DNA from: an uncultured SAR86 cluster bacterium | GTDB taxonomy: Bacteria > Pseudomonadota > Gammaproteobacteria > Magnimaribacterales > D2472 | Direction: 5' to 3' | Assembly: GCA_905181595.1 (NCBI GenBank) | Contig: CAJIYI010000001.1 | Span: 1,124,768-1,188,767, forward strand | DNA length: 64,000 nucleotides | Part shown: positions 30,537-39,875 of the stretch, one piece after another | Position numbering within the stretch: the stretch's first letter is position 1 | Layout of the letters: every line of letters begins with the position of its first letter | Notes under the pieces: model-generated | The model's input: the letters and a program-made list of their open reading frames with translations, nothing else | Database searches by the model: none | What the model was told of the DNA's origin: nothing | Position numbers and translations under genes: made by a program

Positions 30537-31154
30537 ATGAAAGAATTAACAAAACAACAAACAAAAGTTCTAGCTTGTGTAGAAGTTTATCTTAATCAAA
30601 CAGGTTTTCCACCAACTAGGGCAGAAATCTGTAAAGAGCTAGGATTTAAATCTCCTAATGCTGCTGAAATGCATTTAAGAGCCTTAGAAAAAAAGGGGTA
30701 CATAAATATCAAAAGTGGTTCCTCGCGCGGCATCTCAATCATTAAAAGTCAGCAAGAATATGAGCAATCTGGATTACAAATCCCAGTTATAGGTCTAGTT
30801 GCAGCAGGATCTCCGACTCTTGCCGAAGAAAATATAGAAAAAAGAATTCCATGTGATCCTGAGATGTTTGCTGATCAATTTGATTATTTTTTAAAAGTAA
30901 AAGGTTTGAGTATGATTGATGCGGGAATTCATGAGGATGATTTAGTTGCTATTAAAAAAACAACAGATGTTAAGAATGGAGATCTTGTTGTTGTCAGGTT
31001 AGAAAATGAAGTAACTTTAAAGTATTTTAAGAAAAAAGATCATTTGCTTGAATTAATACCAGCTAACAAGGACTTTTCTACGATTGAAATTGATCTGAGG
31101 GAGCAAGAAGCTTTTGTTGAGGGAAAAAGCGTTGGGTTAATTCGAACTCATTAA
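30537..31154 (+). CDS. lexA: LexA repressor
   Basis: SOS repressor that self-cleaves when RecA is activated by DNA damage. The winged-helix DNA-binding domain is at about residues 1-70 (GFPPTRAEICKELGFKSPNAAEMHLRALEKKGYI). The cleavage site is Ala90-Gly91 in GLVAAGSP. The catalytic pair is Ser125 (VKGLSMIDAG) and Lys162 (NEVTLKYF). The length (205 aa) is close to E. coli LexA at 202. Its own LexA box is upstream, and the second box in the window marks umuDC as a target. The 3' end overlaps the convergent small gene by 18 bases. Confidence 0.97.
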   Translation: MKELTKQQTKVLACVEVYLNQTGFPPTRAEICKELGFKSPNAAEMHLRALEKKGYINIKSGSSRGISIIKSQQEYEQSGLQIPVIGLVAAGSPTLAEENIEKRIPCDPEMFADQFDYFLKVKGLSMIDAGIHEDDLVAIKKTTDVKNGDLVVVRLENEVTLKYFKKKDHLLELIPANKDFSTIEIDLREQEAFVEGKSVGLIRTH

Positions 31155-31409
31155 TGAAGCGTTACAGGTTTTTTGCGTAGAGCTTTTTTTCTGACTATCA
31201 AAAAAATCATCGAAATCAATAGAATTACCACTGACACTCTCAATTCCTGCTCGAATCATTTCCTTGGCAACAGATAGCTCCTCACCATTTAAGAATTCCT
31301 TAGACTCTCCAGAAAATTCAATTTTTACAATTGGATTTTCATGATCATCGGATCGCCTTAAAACAATGGTGCCGTCGGGGAGTTGTGTTAATTCTAAATA
31401 ATTTGACAT
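31137..31409 (-). CDS. Small conserved-type protein between lexA and topA
   Basis: 90-aa acidic protein, MSNYLELTQLPDGTIVLRRSDD…, with a mixed beta-alpha pattern and no signal peptide or membrane helix. I recall similar small uncharacterised proteins in the lexA-topA interval of Pseudomonas, but cannot verify the similarity here. The tail overlaps lexA by 18 bases. Composition and codon use match the neighbours, so I take it as a real gene. No function can be assigned. sulA, which follows lexA in Pseudomonas, is not present. Confidence 0.7.
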   Translation of the reverse strand: MSNYLELTQLPDGTIVLRRSDDHENPIVKIEFSGESKEFLNGEELSVAKEMIRAGIESVSGNSIDFDDFFDSQKKSSTQKTCNASLMSSN

Positions 31410-31507
31410 AGCTTTATTCTCTAAACTGTAACACTCTTCAAATCGATAATGAAGATTTGTGCTTGAGTTACTTATATATGAATAAAATGTATTAAATCAA
31501 GTGGCTT

Positions 31508-34135
31508 CTATTTGATAATTTCAACCCACTTAGTTCCATTATGGGTAGCCGTATTTCCTGTCTTTTTACCTTCTTTTTCCGAGGCTAGATAATGCGTATC
31601 CTCAATTTTATTATAGCGAATGATATATGGGTGCCCTTCTGAATCTTTTTTTGGAGCTTCTAGCAGGTGAAGATGTTTCATAGGATCTTCTAGGTATTGG
31701 CATGCATCTATCAGTGCCTCTTTAGATACCGCCTCAAGAAATTCTTTAGAAGACGGTGCTCGTGTCTCTCTATTTTTTGGATACTTGCTAGCAGCCAAAA
31801 ATAAACCTTTCATACTATCTCGTAATAAATAAAAGTCTTCAAATTTTGTGCATGCAATTTCAGTAACAATTGGTTCCATAACAATCGGTTTAGGCTCACC
31901 ATTTCTTTGTAAGGCTCTTGTTGTGCCGCAGTTATCATTCATGCAGCCAAAATATTTACCAAAGCGACCGGTTTTCAATTGCATTTCTGAGCCACATTTA
32001 TGGCATGAGAGAGTAGGGCCATCGTATCCTCTGATTTTGAAAGCGCCCTCTTCCACTTCAAACCCATCGCAATCAGGATTATTAGAACAAACATGCAGCT
32101 TATGATTCTCATCTAAAAGATAGTTATCCATGCTCAAGTCACATTTGGAGCATCGATGTTTTGTAATTAAGTTCTGCGCCTCTTCTTGGTCATCTATGCT
32201 TACAGCCTCATCACCAGAAATTAAATTAAGGGTTTTTTTGCATTGCTCATCACCTAGAAGGCTGTAGCCAGAGCATCCCAGGAAAACTCCATTGCTTGCA
32301 TTTCTAATAGTTAATTTGCTCTTCTTGCAATCCGGGCAATTAATATTGGTTAGCGTTGGAAGATTTGGCAACATGCCAGTCTCTTCATCCATGGCATTTA
32401 ATAAATCCTGTTGAAATGCTGCATAGTATGAATCTAGGACATCCTTCCACTTCAACTCACCATTGGCAACGCGATCTAATTCATTCTCAAAATTTGCTGT
32501 AAAACTATAATCCATAATATCGTCGAATGAGCTAACCAATCTATCCGAAACGATCATTCCAATCTTTTTAACAAAGAACCTTCTATTTTCAACATCAACA
32601 TAACCACGATCTTGGATAGTTGAAATAATATTGGCATAGGTTGAGGGCCTGCCTATTCCTTTTTTTTCAAGCTCTTTAACTAAAGCTGCTTCTGAAAAAC
32701 GCGCAGGCGGCTTAGTATATTTTTGTTTATTATCTAGTTCATTTAGATACAAAATTTGTCCATTTGTTAATGCGGGCAAAATAAGGGCATCTGGATCATC
32801 AGACTTAGGCTTAACAATTTTGGTGTACCCATCAAACACAACTTCTCTGCCCGTGGCAGAAAAAATATATTCTTCTAAATGAATTTTTGCATTTGTTGCT
32901 AAATATTCGGCATCGGGAAGCTGAGAGCCAATAAACTGTTGCCAAATAAGTTCATAAAGTCTTTTTTCTTCATCGGAAGATGATAGTAATGAATCTGATG
33001 TGGTTGAGGCATTAGTTGGGCGAACAGCCTCATGAGCTTCTTGCGCATTTTCGCTGCTTGAATATATGCGTGGCGCATTTGTAAGATACTTTTCTCCTAA
33101 ATTAGTTTCTATGTACATCCTTGCATCTGCAATTGATTCTGCAGATAAGGATGGAGCATCTGTTCTCATATATGTAATCAATCCATTTTCATATAATTTT
33201 TGAGCGGTTCTCATTGTTCTCTTAACGTTGAAACCAAGCTTTGTACTTGCCGCTTGTTGCAAGGTAGATGTAATAAATGGTGCTTTAGGCTTAGATTTAA
33301 CTGGTTTTTGAGTGACCTCATGAACTGAGAGAGCGGATGAGGAGATTAATTCTGCAATCTTATGAGCTTCATCGGATTGAAGTAATGGATCGCTTTTCCT
33401 TCTATTTAAGTTAAAGGCAATACTTGTTTTACTATCATCACAAGCAGTAAAAGAAATTTCCCAAAACTCGTCTGGTTTAAATTTCTGAATACTGTGCTCT
33501 CTCTCAACCAATAATCTTAAGGCAACTGACTGCACTCTTCCAGCAGATAGATTGCGAGCAACCTTAGCCCACAATAGTGGTGATAATTCAAAACCAACCA
33601 CTCGATCTAAAAATCTTCTGGCCTGCTGAGCATCAACTAAATTCTTATCTATCTCTTTGGGGTCTTCAAAAGATTTTAAAATTGCATCTTTGGTAATCTG
33701 ATTAAATCTAACTCTTGAGTAATTGAATTTATCTGCCCCAAGAGCTTCTTTTAAATGCCATGCGATTGCCTCACCCTCTCTATCTAAATCAGTTGCAAGA
33801 AAAATCGTATCCACTGACTTTGCAGCTGTTTTTAGCTCTTTAATTACTTTTTCTTTTTCAGGAATAATTTCATAATTTGCTGCCCAGCCATTATCTGGAT
33901 CAATGCCCATTCGTCGAACTAGCCTTTTGCGCTCATTAATCTTTTTAAGCAGGCGTTTTTCATCCTCAGGTAGATCTTTGGGAATAGTATTTCTTTGAGT
34001 TGGTGTCTTAGATTTACCTTTAGGAAGATCTCTAATATGGCCCACACTCGATTTAACAATATAGTCAGAACCTAAATATTTGGATATCGTTTTTGCCTTC
34101 GATGGTGATTCAACTATGACAAGAGTCTTGGGCAT
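31508..34135 (-). CDS. topA: DNA topoisomerase I
   Basis: Relaxes negative supercoils. 875 aa, as in E. coli (865). The TOPRIM domain is N-terminal (TLVIVESPSKAKTI, with acidic ATDLDREGEAIAWHL), the active-site Tyr is in GLITYMRTDAPSLS, and ARRFLDRVVGFELSPLLW is conserved. Three C-terminal zinc ribbons are seen (CPDCKKS…, CSKCDLS…, CHKCGSE…), followed by a basic tail domain with TNG/THNGTKW near the end. Preceded by the 27-base-distant membrane-anchored unknown and followed by the small unknown gene and lexA. Confidence 0.97.
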   Translation of the reverse strand: MPKTLVIVESPSKAKTISKYLGSDYIVKSSVGHIRDLPKGKSKTPTQRNTIPKDLPEDEKRLLKKINERKRLVRRMGIDPDNGWAANYEIIPEKEKVIKELKTAAKSVDTIFLATDLDREGEAIAWHLKEALGADKFNYSRVRFNQITKDAILKSFEDPKEIDKNLVDAQQARRFLDRVVGFELSPLLWAKVARNLSAGRVQSVALRLLVEREHSIQKFKPDEFWEISFTACDDSKTSIAFNLNRRKSDPLLQSDEAHKIAELISSSALSVHEVTQKPVKSKPKAPFITSTLQQAASTKLGFNVKRTMRTAQKLYENGLITYMRTDAPSLSAESIADARMYIETNLGEKYLTNAPRIYSSSENAQEAHEAVRPTNASTTSDSLLSSSDEEKRLYELIWQQFIGSQLPDAEYLATNAKIHLEEYIFSATGREVVFDGYTKIVKPKSDDPDALILPALTNGQILYLNELDNKQKYTKPPARFSEAALVKELEKKGIGRPSTYANIISTIQDRGYVDVENRRFFVKKIGMIVSDRLVSSFDDIMDYSFTANFENELDRVANGELKWKDVLDSYYAAFQQDLLNAMDEETGMLPNLPTLTNINCPDCKKSKLTIRNASNGVFLGCSGYSLLGDEQCKKTLNLISGDEAVSIDDQEEAQNLITKHRCSKCDLSMDNYLLDENHKLHVCSNNPDCDGFEVEEGAFKIRGYDGPTLSCHKCGSEMQLKTGRFGKYFGCMNDNCGTTRALQRNGEPKPIVMEPIVTEIACTKFEDFYLLRDSMKGLFLAASKYPKNRETRAPSSKEFLEAVSKEALIDACQYLEDPMKHLHLLEAPKKDSEGHPYIIRYNKIEDTHYLASEKEGKKTGNTATHNGTKWVEIIK

Positions 34136-34162
34136 TTTTTATTTAGTAATTTATAGTTTTGG

Positions 34163-34603
34163 TCAATTGCATATATTTAAAATAGCTGTCTTGATTTTCA
34201 AGAGCTCTTCATGCCCCTGCATTTCATTCCAGACGATTGCTATATTGGACTGAAAAAAAATAATTTCAAGTACAGAATTTGGCAATAGTAAAATTTTTTC
34301 TTGAGCGACTGGAAATTGCTCATCGTATTTTAAAGACATCGGTGCATACAATATTAATGCATCTCCTTCCCGAACAAAGTGCATATCCTTGAATGAAGAA
34401 TCATTTTTTATTTGATAAATTGCGACTTGAGGTGTCCAACTTTTAAATTTTTTACGTAAAATTTGAGTTGAGCCAATTTTAAAACCTTCTTTGCTTGCAA
34501 TATGCCTTATAGCACTTAAAGCTTTCATTTTTTTTGATGGCTTTAAAAAGCTAATTGAGCCTATCAAGGATAAAATTACGAAAACTACTATTAATATTTC
34601 CAT
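34163..34603 (-). CDS. Membrane-anchored protein of unknown function upstream of topA
   Basis: 146 aa with one N-terminal transmembrane helix (about residues 3-20: ILIVVFVILSLIGSISFL), then a basic patch (KPSKKMKALSAIRHIASKEGFKIG) and a mostly beta soluble domain. Topology suggests an inner-membrane anchor with a cytoplasmic domain. I recall comparable single-helix unknowns near topA in Pseudomonas but cannot confirm. It lies 27 bases before topA on the same strand and so probably shares its transcript. No catalytic motif is visible. Confidence 0.68.
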   Translation of the reverse strand: MEILIVVFVILSLIGSISFLKPSKKMKALSAIRHIASKEGFKIGSTQILRKKFKSWTPQVAIYQIKNDSSFKDMHFVREGDALILYAPMSLKYDEQFPVAQEKILLLPNSVLEIIFFQSNIAIVWNEMQGHEELLKIKTAILNICN

Positions 34604-34615
34604 TATTTTAATAGT

Positions 34616-35607
34616 TTATTGAAGCAGCTTTGAAACTATTTGGGGGCCCTCATATATGAAACTGGTATAAATCTGGACTAATGAAGCTCCAAGATTTATC
34701 TTTTTAGCAAAGTCTTCTTGTGTAAAAACACCGCCAACACCTATTTTAAGGATATTAGGGTCCAGGCTATGAAGATCAGACAATAAAGCATTCGATTTTT
34801 CGATAAAGCGGCTTGCCTGACAATCCGCCGGCTATACTTTGAGCGTCATAATCCTTTAATAAAGTTTTATCAATCGTAGTATTTGAGGAAATTACTCCAT
34901 CAAAATTATAATTACGAATTTCTTCCATAATTAAAGATATGGTCTCAGTGCTTTCATCTGGAGAAAGCTTGATAAAAATAGGATTGGAATAACTTAGTTT
35001 TTGTCTAGCTATGCTTAAAGCTTCAAAAAGTGGCAGAAGGTTTTCTTGTGAATGCAAAGCTCTTAGATTTGGTGTATTGGGAGAAGATATATTGATTGTG
35101 ATGTAATCCGAGAATGGGGCTACTTTTTCAAAGCATTCAATATAATCATTTATACGCTTTTGACCTTCAGAATTTTTATTGGACCCAATATTTACACCTA
35201 AGATACCCTTATATTTTCTAGTTTTAATTTGAGCAACTAGTGATCCACTCCTTTGTTGTTAAATCCCAGCCTGTTGATGATTGCTTGTTTGGATAAAAAA
35301 CGAAAGATTCTGGCTTTGGAATTTCCTGGCTGAGCCAAAGGAGTGACAGTCCCGACTTCAATAAAACCAAAACCTAGAGCGACCAAGTGCATCTATAAAG
35401 ATCTCCATTTTTATCAAGCCCTGCTGCTAGACCCAGCTGATTCATAAAAGTTAAGTTTTTATAATTAAAGCTTTCTAACTCTTTTGAGGAATGGGAAATA
35501 GAAACATTTATTAAACCAATTTTATAAATAAGATTTAAACCATTAAGAGCAACTGAGTGAGCTAGCTCTGGCGGAAGAAACCTTAAACAGGAAACAAAAA
35601 ATTTCAT
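34616..35607 (-). pseudogene. pyrD: Dihydroorotate dehydrogenase (class 2), broken by frameshifts
   Basis: Membrane-associated quinone-linked enzyme of pyrimidine synthesis. The N-terminal piece (35374-35607) reads LPPELAHSVALNGL…LGLAAGLDKNGD. Other frames then give [79 protein letters not shown] and a C-terminal [35 protein letters not shown] ending at 34616. Inserted or missing bases lie near 35395, 35384, 35240 and 34795. The repaired protein would be about 330 aa, the normal length. All family motifs are intact, so sequence error is the best explanation. Confidence 0.9.
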
Positions 35608-35644
35608 ATCTTGATCTCAATAATTGAAATGTCTTTTTTAATCA

Positions 35645-36470
35645 TCAAGAATCCTGAGATGCAAGATGTTGTATGGCTTTCACGTAACCTACTTTAGAGC
35701 CACAATCAAATTTATGGCCTTCATATAAATATCCGCAACAGGATAATCTTTTAGCATTAATTTAATTGCATCAGTAAGTTGAATCTCTCCACCAAATCCT
35801 GGTTTTAAATTTTCTAGATACTTGAAAATATTATGAGAAAGAATATATCGTCCAAACTACGGCCATATCTGAAGGTGGGTTTTTAAGAGGTTTTTCAACA
35901 ATATCCTCTAAACTAATATAATTTGTCACTGAAGGCCTTAGATGATGCCACGACACCATATTTACCGAGATCTTTTTGCGGCACCCGATTAAGGCCAAGA
36001 ACAGAACTTTCATTTTCTATGGCAATATCAATAAGTTGCTGAGTTGCAGATGGGTTATTAATAATTAAGTCATCTGCGAGCAAGATAGCGAATGCTTCCT
36101 CTTCAATTAAATGTCTTGCCTGAAGCACTGCATCTCCAAGACCTTTTTGGATTACTCTGTTTGACATAAGTAAATGTAACTTCTTGAAAATATCACGGTT
36201 TATTTTTTTTAAAGCATCGTTATTACCAAGCTGAACTAGTTTTTTTTCTAGCTCATAATTTTGATTAAAATGATCTTCAATTGATCTCTTGGTATGGCTC
36301 GTTATAAAAATAATTTCTGTAATTCCAGCAAGCACCGCCTCCTCAACAGCATATTCAATAAGTGGTTTATCTATGATGGGTAGCATCTCTTTTGGAATGG
36401 CTTTAGTTGCTGGTAAAAATCTTGTGCCAAGGCCGGCAACAGGGAAAATAGCTTTTGTAATTTTATTCAT
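35645..36470 (-). pseudogene. galU: UTP-glucose-1-phosphate uridylyltransferase, broken by frameshifts
   Basis: Makes UDP-glucose for surface polysaccharides. The first two thirds are intact (MNKITKAIFPVAGLGTRFLPATKAIPKEMLPIIDKPLIEY…LADDLI…GKYGVV). The rest continues in other frames: YISLEDIVEKPLKNPPSDMAVV, a piece reading ILSHNIFKYLENLKPGFGGEIQLTDAI, and a final GYVKAIQHLASQDS stop at 35645. Shifts lie near 35935, 35853 and 35735. Expected repaired length is about 275 aa. The start is the ATG at 36470. A working galU would fit the glycan genes at the right edge. Confidence 0.9.
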
Positions 36471-36475
36471 GCTAG

Positions 36476-37100
36476 TCACTGCTGTGTTAAAAAATATCTT
36501 GCAATTAATCCCGCTATAAACCCAGTAATCATACCAACTAAATGTGCTGTATTTGCAACATTACCGAAACCAAAAAAACTTAATACTGCCAGTAAAGCCA
36601 ACTAATAGCCAAATAAACATAAATAAATATAAAGCCTCTGGCAGACCATATCTGCCCATGACTGACCATCAAGCTCTAATATAAAACAATAGCCTAGCAA
36701 AGCCATACACAGCTCCGCTGAGAGCCTCCAAATAAATATTGTTGCGTCCAAATAGAATTGGCCTGCATTACTCAAAATAGCACGTCAACATAAAAATAAA
36801 TAAGGAAAGTAGGCTTAATCCATCTAAGCTTTTCAATTCTTGAGCCTAATATATAAATCCACAAGCAATTAAATGCTAAATGTGTGACTAGAAAAATGCA
36901 GAAAGGTTGGGGTAATTAAGCGCCACCACTCATTGTTGTATGAGGTATGTATTTTCAAGTGATAGAGCTGTTGAGGCATAATTGTTTTTTATGAACAATA
37001 AGAGGCTTCTAAAAGATTGCTTCAGACCAAAATTTGTAAAGATCGTTAGAAATATTGCTGCCGCTATTATGTAGATATAGGAACTGCTTGATATTCAAGT
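36476..37100 (-). pseudogene. Rhomboid-family intramembrane serine protease, broken by frameshifts
   Basis: Heavily interrupted, but recognisable on the minus strand. A first hydrophobic helix (IIAAAIFLTIF, near 37050), the WWRLITPTFLH motif (near 36920) that precedes the active-site helices, the catalytic segment GGLSGAVYGF with its nucleophile Ser (about 36702-36730, one extra base), and the last helix NVANTAHLVGMITGFIAGLIARYF with the catalytic His just before the TGA at 36476-36478. The layout matches GlpG-type rhomboids. The start is uncertain; a TTG near 37093 is possible. At least six indels occur in about 600 bases. It lies between nadK and galU on the same strand. Confidence 0.75.
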
Positions 37101-37105
37101 TAGAT

Positions 37106-37970
37106 CTATTTCTTGTTGGCTGTGATATCAAGACTCCAGCCAAGCTTCTCTCTGCATGCCTCGTAAAAGTCATTATCAGCTGGATGAATAATTTTTAGAG
37201 CTAGCTCCTTTTTTCTAATGACAATCGAGTCATCATAGTTGAATTGGGATATCTTGTTGCCCATCTACACATACCATTGCATGGTCCAACGGGCCTTGAA
37301 TTAACTGAATCTCTAAGTGTTTTTTCGATTTGAAACGATAAGGGGTCTTGATGAAAGGCTTTGCGACATCATGGGAATAATATTCCATAAATCTAATTCT
37401 GGATGAATGATGGAGCCTCCAGCTGAAAGTGCATAGGCAGTAGAGCCAGTTGGTGTCGCAACAATTAAACCATCAGATCGCTGCTCATAAATCATTTGAC
37501 CGTCTATCAGCAATCTATACCGCATCAACTGAGCATAAGATCCTGAGTGGATTAAGATTTCGTTCAAGCCAAATACTTCTTGATTAGCGAAATTTGCCTG
37601 AACTAGGCTGCGCTCTTCTAAGACAAACTCACCTTTTAAAATATCGTGGATAACACTTTCAAAGTTTTCGATATTAATATCCGTTAGGAATCCCAAAGTA
37701 CCTAAATTAATTCCTAGCAGAGGAATATCAGAAGTAATGAAATTTCTTGCTGCTCCAAGCAAAGTTCCATCTCCACCAAAGACAATCAAAACATCAATTT
37801 GATCTTGAAATTCCTGATAGTTTTTCTCTATAACTAAACTCAGTTTTGTGCCCTCTTCGGCAAAAATACTAGAAGCTGTCTTTGATAAAACTTCAATAAG
37901 ACCTTGGACCACAGCATAGCTCTTGCAAAGATGCATTTTTTTTTAAAACTATGCCTATATTTTTAAACAT
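37106..37970 (-). pseudogene. nadK: NAD kinase, broken by frameshifts
   Basis: Phosphorylates NAD to NADP and is normally essential. From the ATG at 37970 (MFKNIGIVLKK) a run of nine T on the plus strand near 37940 causes a frame change. The main frame (37313-37936) then has the GGDGT motif (VFGGDGTLLGAARNF), GINLGTLGFLTDI, the substrate loop FGLNEILIHSG, and DGLIVATPTGSTAYALSAGGSIIHP. Shifts near 37320 and 37257 lead to a C-terminal YDDSIVIRKKELALKIIHPADNDFYEACREKLGW, stop at 37106. Repaired length is about 288 aa, as expected. Essentiality argues for sequencing error. Confidence 0.92.
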
Positions 37971-38012
37971 GGGAGCAATTATACTCTGAGGATTAGAATA
38001 TGAATAAAATTT

Positions 38013-38759
38013 ATGAACTCGTTTGAAAAGATTGCTGATCTGATTACATCTAGCTCAAAAATAGCAGTGCTAACTGGCGCTGGAATTAGCACAGAATCAG
38101 GTCTTCCTGACTTTAGAAGTGATAACGGTTTTTGGAAAAATAATGAGCCTATTCAATTTAGTAATTTTATAAAAGACGAGAGGCAAAGGCGTTTGTCTTG
38201 GACAAGAAATATTGAATTGCACAAGTTGCTAGATAAGATTGCTCCAAATTCTGGCCATGAATTAGTCAAAAAAATTATTTCATTAAATAAAGACAACATT
38301 TTGATTACACAAAACATTGACGGCTTGCATCAACAGTCTGGAATGAACCAGGATCAAATAATTGAGATTCATGGCAATGCTAAAAGAGCTGCTTGTTTAG
38401 ACTGCTATAAAATCAATAATATTCAGAGCTTTCATGACTCAATAAATAAAGATCTAAAGCTTCCTGTGTGTTCTTCATGCGGCGGAATAGTAAAAGTAGC
38501 AACAATTTCTTTTGGGCAGCCAATGAAGGAGGAAGATATGATGAAAGCCTCTGATGCTTCCAAGGCATGTGACTTGATGCTGGTTATAGGCTCTTCTTTA
38601 AAGGTTATGCCGGCAGGAAAAATTCCAGGCTTAGCCATTACTTCGGGCGCAAAAGTAGTGATTTTGAATAGAGACAAAACTCGCTATGATTCTAAGGCTG
38701 ATGTTGTTGTAAACGATGAGTTAGAAAATATTTGCTCTAAGCTCAATAATCTATTTTAA
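38013..38759 (+). CDS. Sirtuin, NAD-dependent protein deacylase
   Basis: Removes acyl groups from lysine using NAD. 248 aa. The NAD-binding signature GAGISTESGLPDFRS is at residues 22-36, TQNIDGLHQQSG follows, the catalytic His120 is in EIHGN, and four zinc cysteines are Cys128, Cys131, Cys153 and Cys156. The C-terminal IGSSLKVMPAG and VVILNRDKT are typical. Bacterial sirtuins often regulate acyl-CoA metabolic enzymes, which fits the acyl-CoA dehydrogenase genes around it, though this link is only inferred. Divergent from nadK (42 bases), and its stop shares TTAA with the convergent alcohol dehydrogenase. Confidence 0.94.
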   Translation: MNSFEKIADLITSSSKIAVLTGAGISTESGLPDFRSDNGFWKNNEPIQFSNFIKDERQRRLSWTRNIELHKLLDKIAPNSGHELVKKIISLNKDNILITQNIDGLHQQSGMNQDQIIEIHGNAKRAACLDCYKINNIQSFHDSINKDLKLPVCSSCGGIVKVATISFGQPMKEEDMMKASDASKACDLMLVIGSSLKVMPAGKIPGLAITSGAKVVILNRDKTRYDSKADVVVNDELENICSKLNNLF

Positions 38760-39802
38760 TCATGCATTAAAGCCGCTCTTCCAAGAATCTTTCCGTTCTT
38801 AAGATCTTCCAGTGTTTGATTGGCTTCAGAGGCAGGTCTTTTTTCAACAGGAATAGGATCAACTTTTCCGGAACGAACAAGCTCCATTAATTCATGCATA
38901 TCTCCTGGACTGCCAGTATATGAGCCCTGAATTCCTCTTTCCATTATTGGGATTAAAGGCAAAGGTAGTTTTAACTCTCCACCATAAAGTCCAACAATAA
39001 TATATTTACCACCTTTTCTTAATAGATTGATTCCAAATCCGGTGGATAGCTCTGATCCTACAAAATCAATAGCCACAGAGGCATTACCTCCGGTGATCTC
39101 AAAAACTTTCATCATGGCATCTTCATCGGTTGGATTGATTGCAGCAATCGCCCCATTTTCAAGAGCAAGTTTCAATTTATCTTCATCCACATCTATAACA
39201 ATAGGATTGCAATTGAAAGCTGCTTTCGCTATCTGCAGACCCATCATTCCAACGCCACCAACACCAATAATGATCAAACTATTGTTAGAAGTATAAGGAG
39301 CACCTTTTTTTAAAGCACTGTAAGCAGTGAGTCCTGAGCATGCATAACTTCCAGCCAAATGGTCTGGTGTGTCGCCTGCATCATGCAAATATTTAGAATC
39401 AGGAACAATAACGTGATCACCAAAACCACCGGGCTGCATGACTCCTATTACTGGGCCAGAGTTACATAAATGTTCTTCGCCAGAATTACAAACATCACAT
39501 TCGCCGCAGCCTATCCAAGGATACACAATCCTTCTGTCTCCAATATTAACTTTAGTAGCATCCGAGCCCATTGCTACTACTTCACCAAAAATTTCATGGC
39601 CTAAAGTAAAGGGGTTAGGAACCGGAACCGGCAGCTCATTACCACCCCCCAAATCAAAAGCACCAGAATGAATATGAACATCTGAGTGACACACTCCACA
39701 TGCAATGGTTTTGACTAAAACTTCTGCGCCTTGAGGCTCTGGGGTTTGATGCTCAACCAGCTCTAATGATTTGCCTGGCGAGGGAACTTGGTAGGATTTC
39801 AT
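38756..39802 (-). CDS. Zinc-dependent alcohol dehydrogenase (MDR family)
   Basis: 348-aa medium-chain dehydrogenase. The catalytic zinc site is CGVCHSDVHIHSG with GHEIFGEV; the structural zinc lobe is CGECDVCNSGEEHLC. The NAD-binding motif is IIGVGGVGMMGLQIAK. It would oxidise primary or secondary alcohols. It is divergent from an acyl-CoA dehydrogenase pair across 73 bases that hold a 14-bp direct repeat, one copy touching this gene's start codon. That shared region suggests joint regulation, for example oxidation of a branched alcohol to an acid that later becomes an acyl-CoA. Substrate is not determined. Confidence 0.92.
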   Translation of the reverse strand: MKSYQVPSPGKSLELVEHQTPEPQGAEVLVKTIACGVCHSDVHIHSGAFDLGGGNELPVPVPNPFTLGHEIFGEVVAMGSDATKVNIGDRRIVYPWIGCGECDVCNSGEEHLCNSGPVIGVMQPGGFGDHVIVPDSKYLHDAGDTPDHLAGSYACSGLTAYSALKKGAPYTSNNSLIIIGVGGVGMMGLQIAKAAFNCNPIVIDVDEDKLKLALENGAIAAINPTDEDAMMKVFEITGGNASVAIDFVGSELSTGFGINLLRKGGKYIIVGLYGGELKLPLPLIPIMERGIQGSYTGSPGDMHELMELVRSGKVDPIPVEKRPASEANQTLEDLKNGKILGRAALMHD

Positions 39803-39859
39803 TCTTAAAATTACCTAAATATTAATTATCTGATTATAATATCTGTTCTTAAAATTACC
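39802..39859. repeat. 14-bp direct repeat, candidate operator
   Basis: TTCTTAAAATTACC occurs exactly at 39802-39815 and 39846-39859, 44 bases apart, in the 73-base region between two divergent genes. One copy begins at the alcohol dehydrogenase start codon; the other ends 16 bases before the acyl-CoA dehydrogenase ATG. Its ATTACC end recurs in the inverted repeat at 48416-48443. Probably a regulator binding site. Confidence 0.6.
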
Positions 39860-39875
39860 GCAAGTTGAGAAAATT

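Noticed and set aside
34616..37970. Genuine pseudogene island or programmed frameshifting
   Set aside because: Too many indels in adjacent, partly essential genes with intact motifs; no slippery-site pattern common to them.
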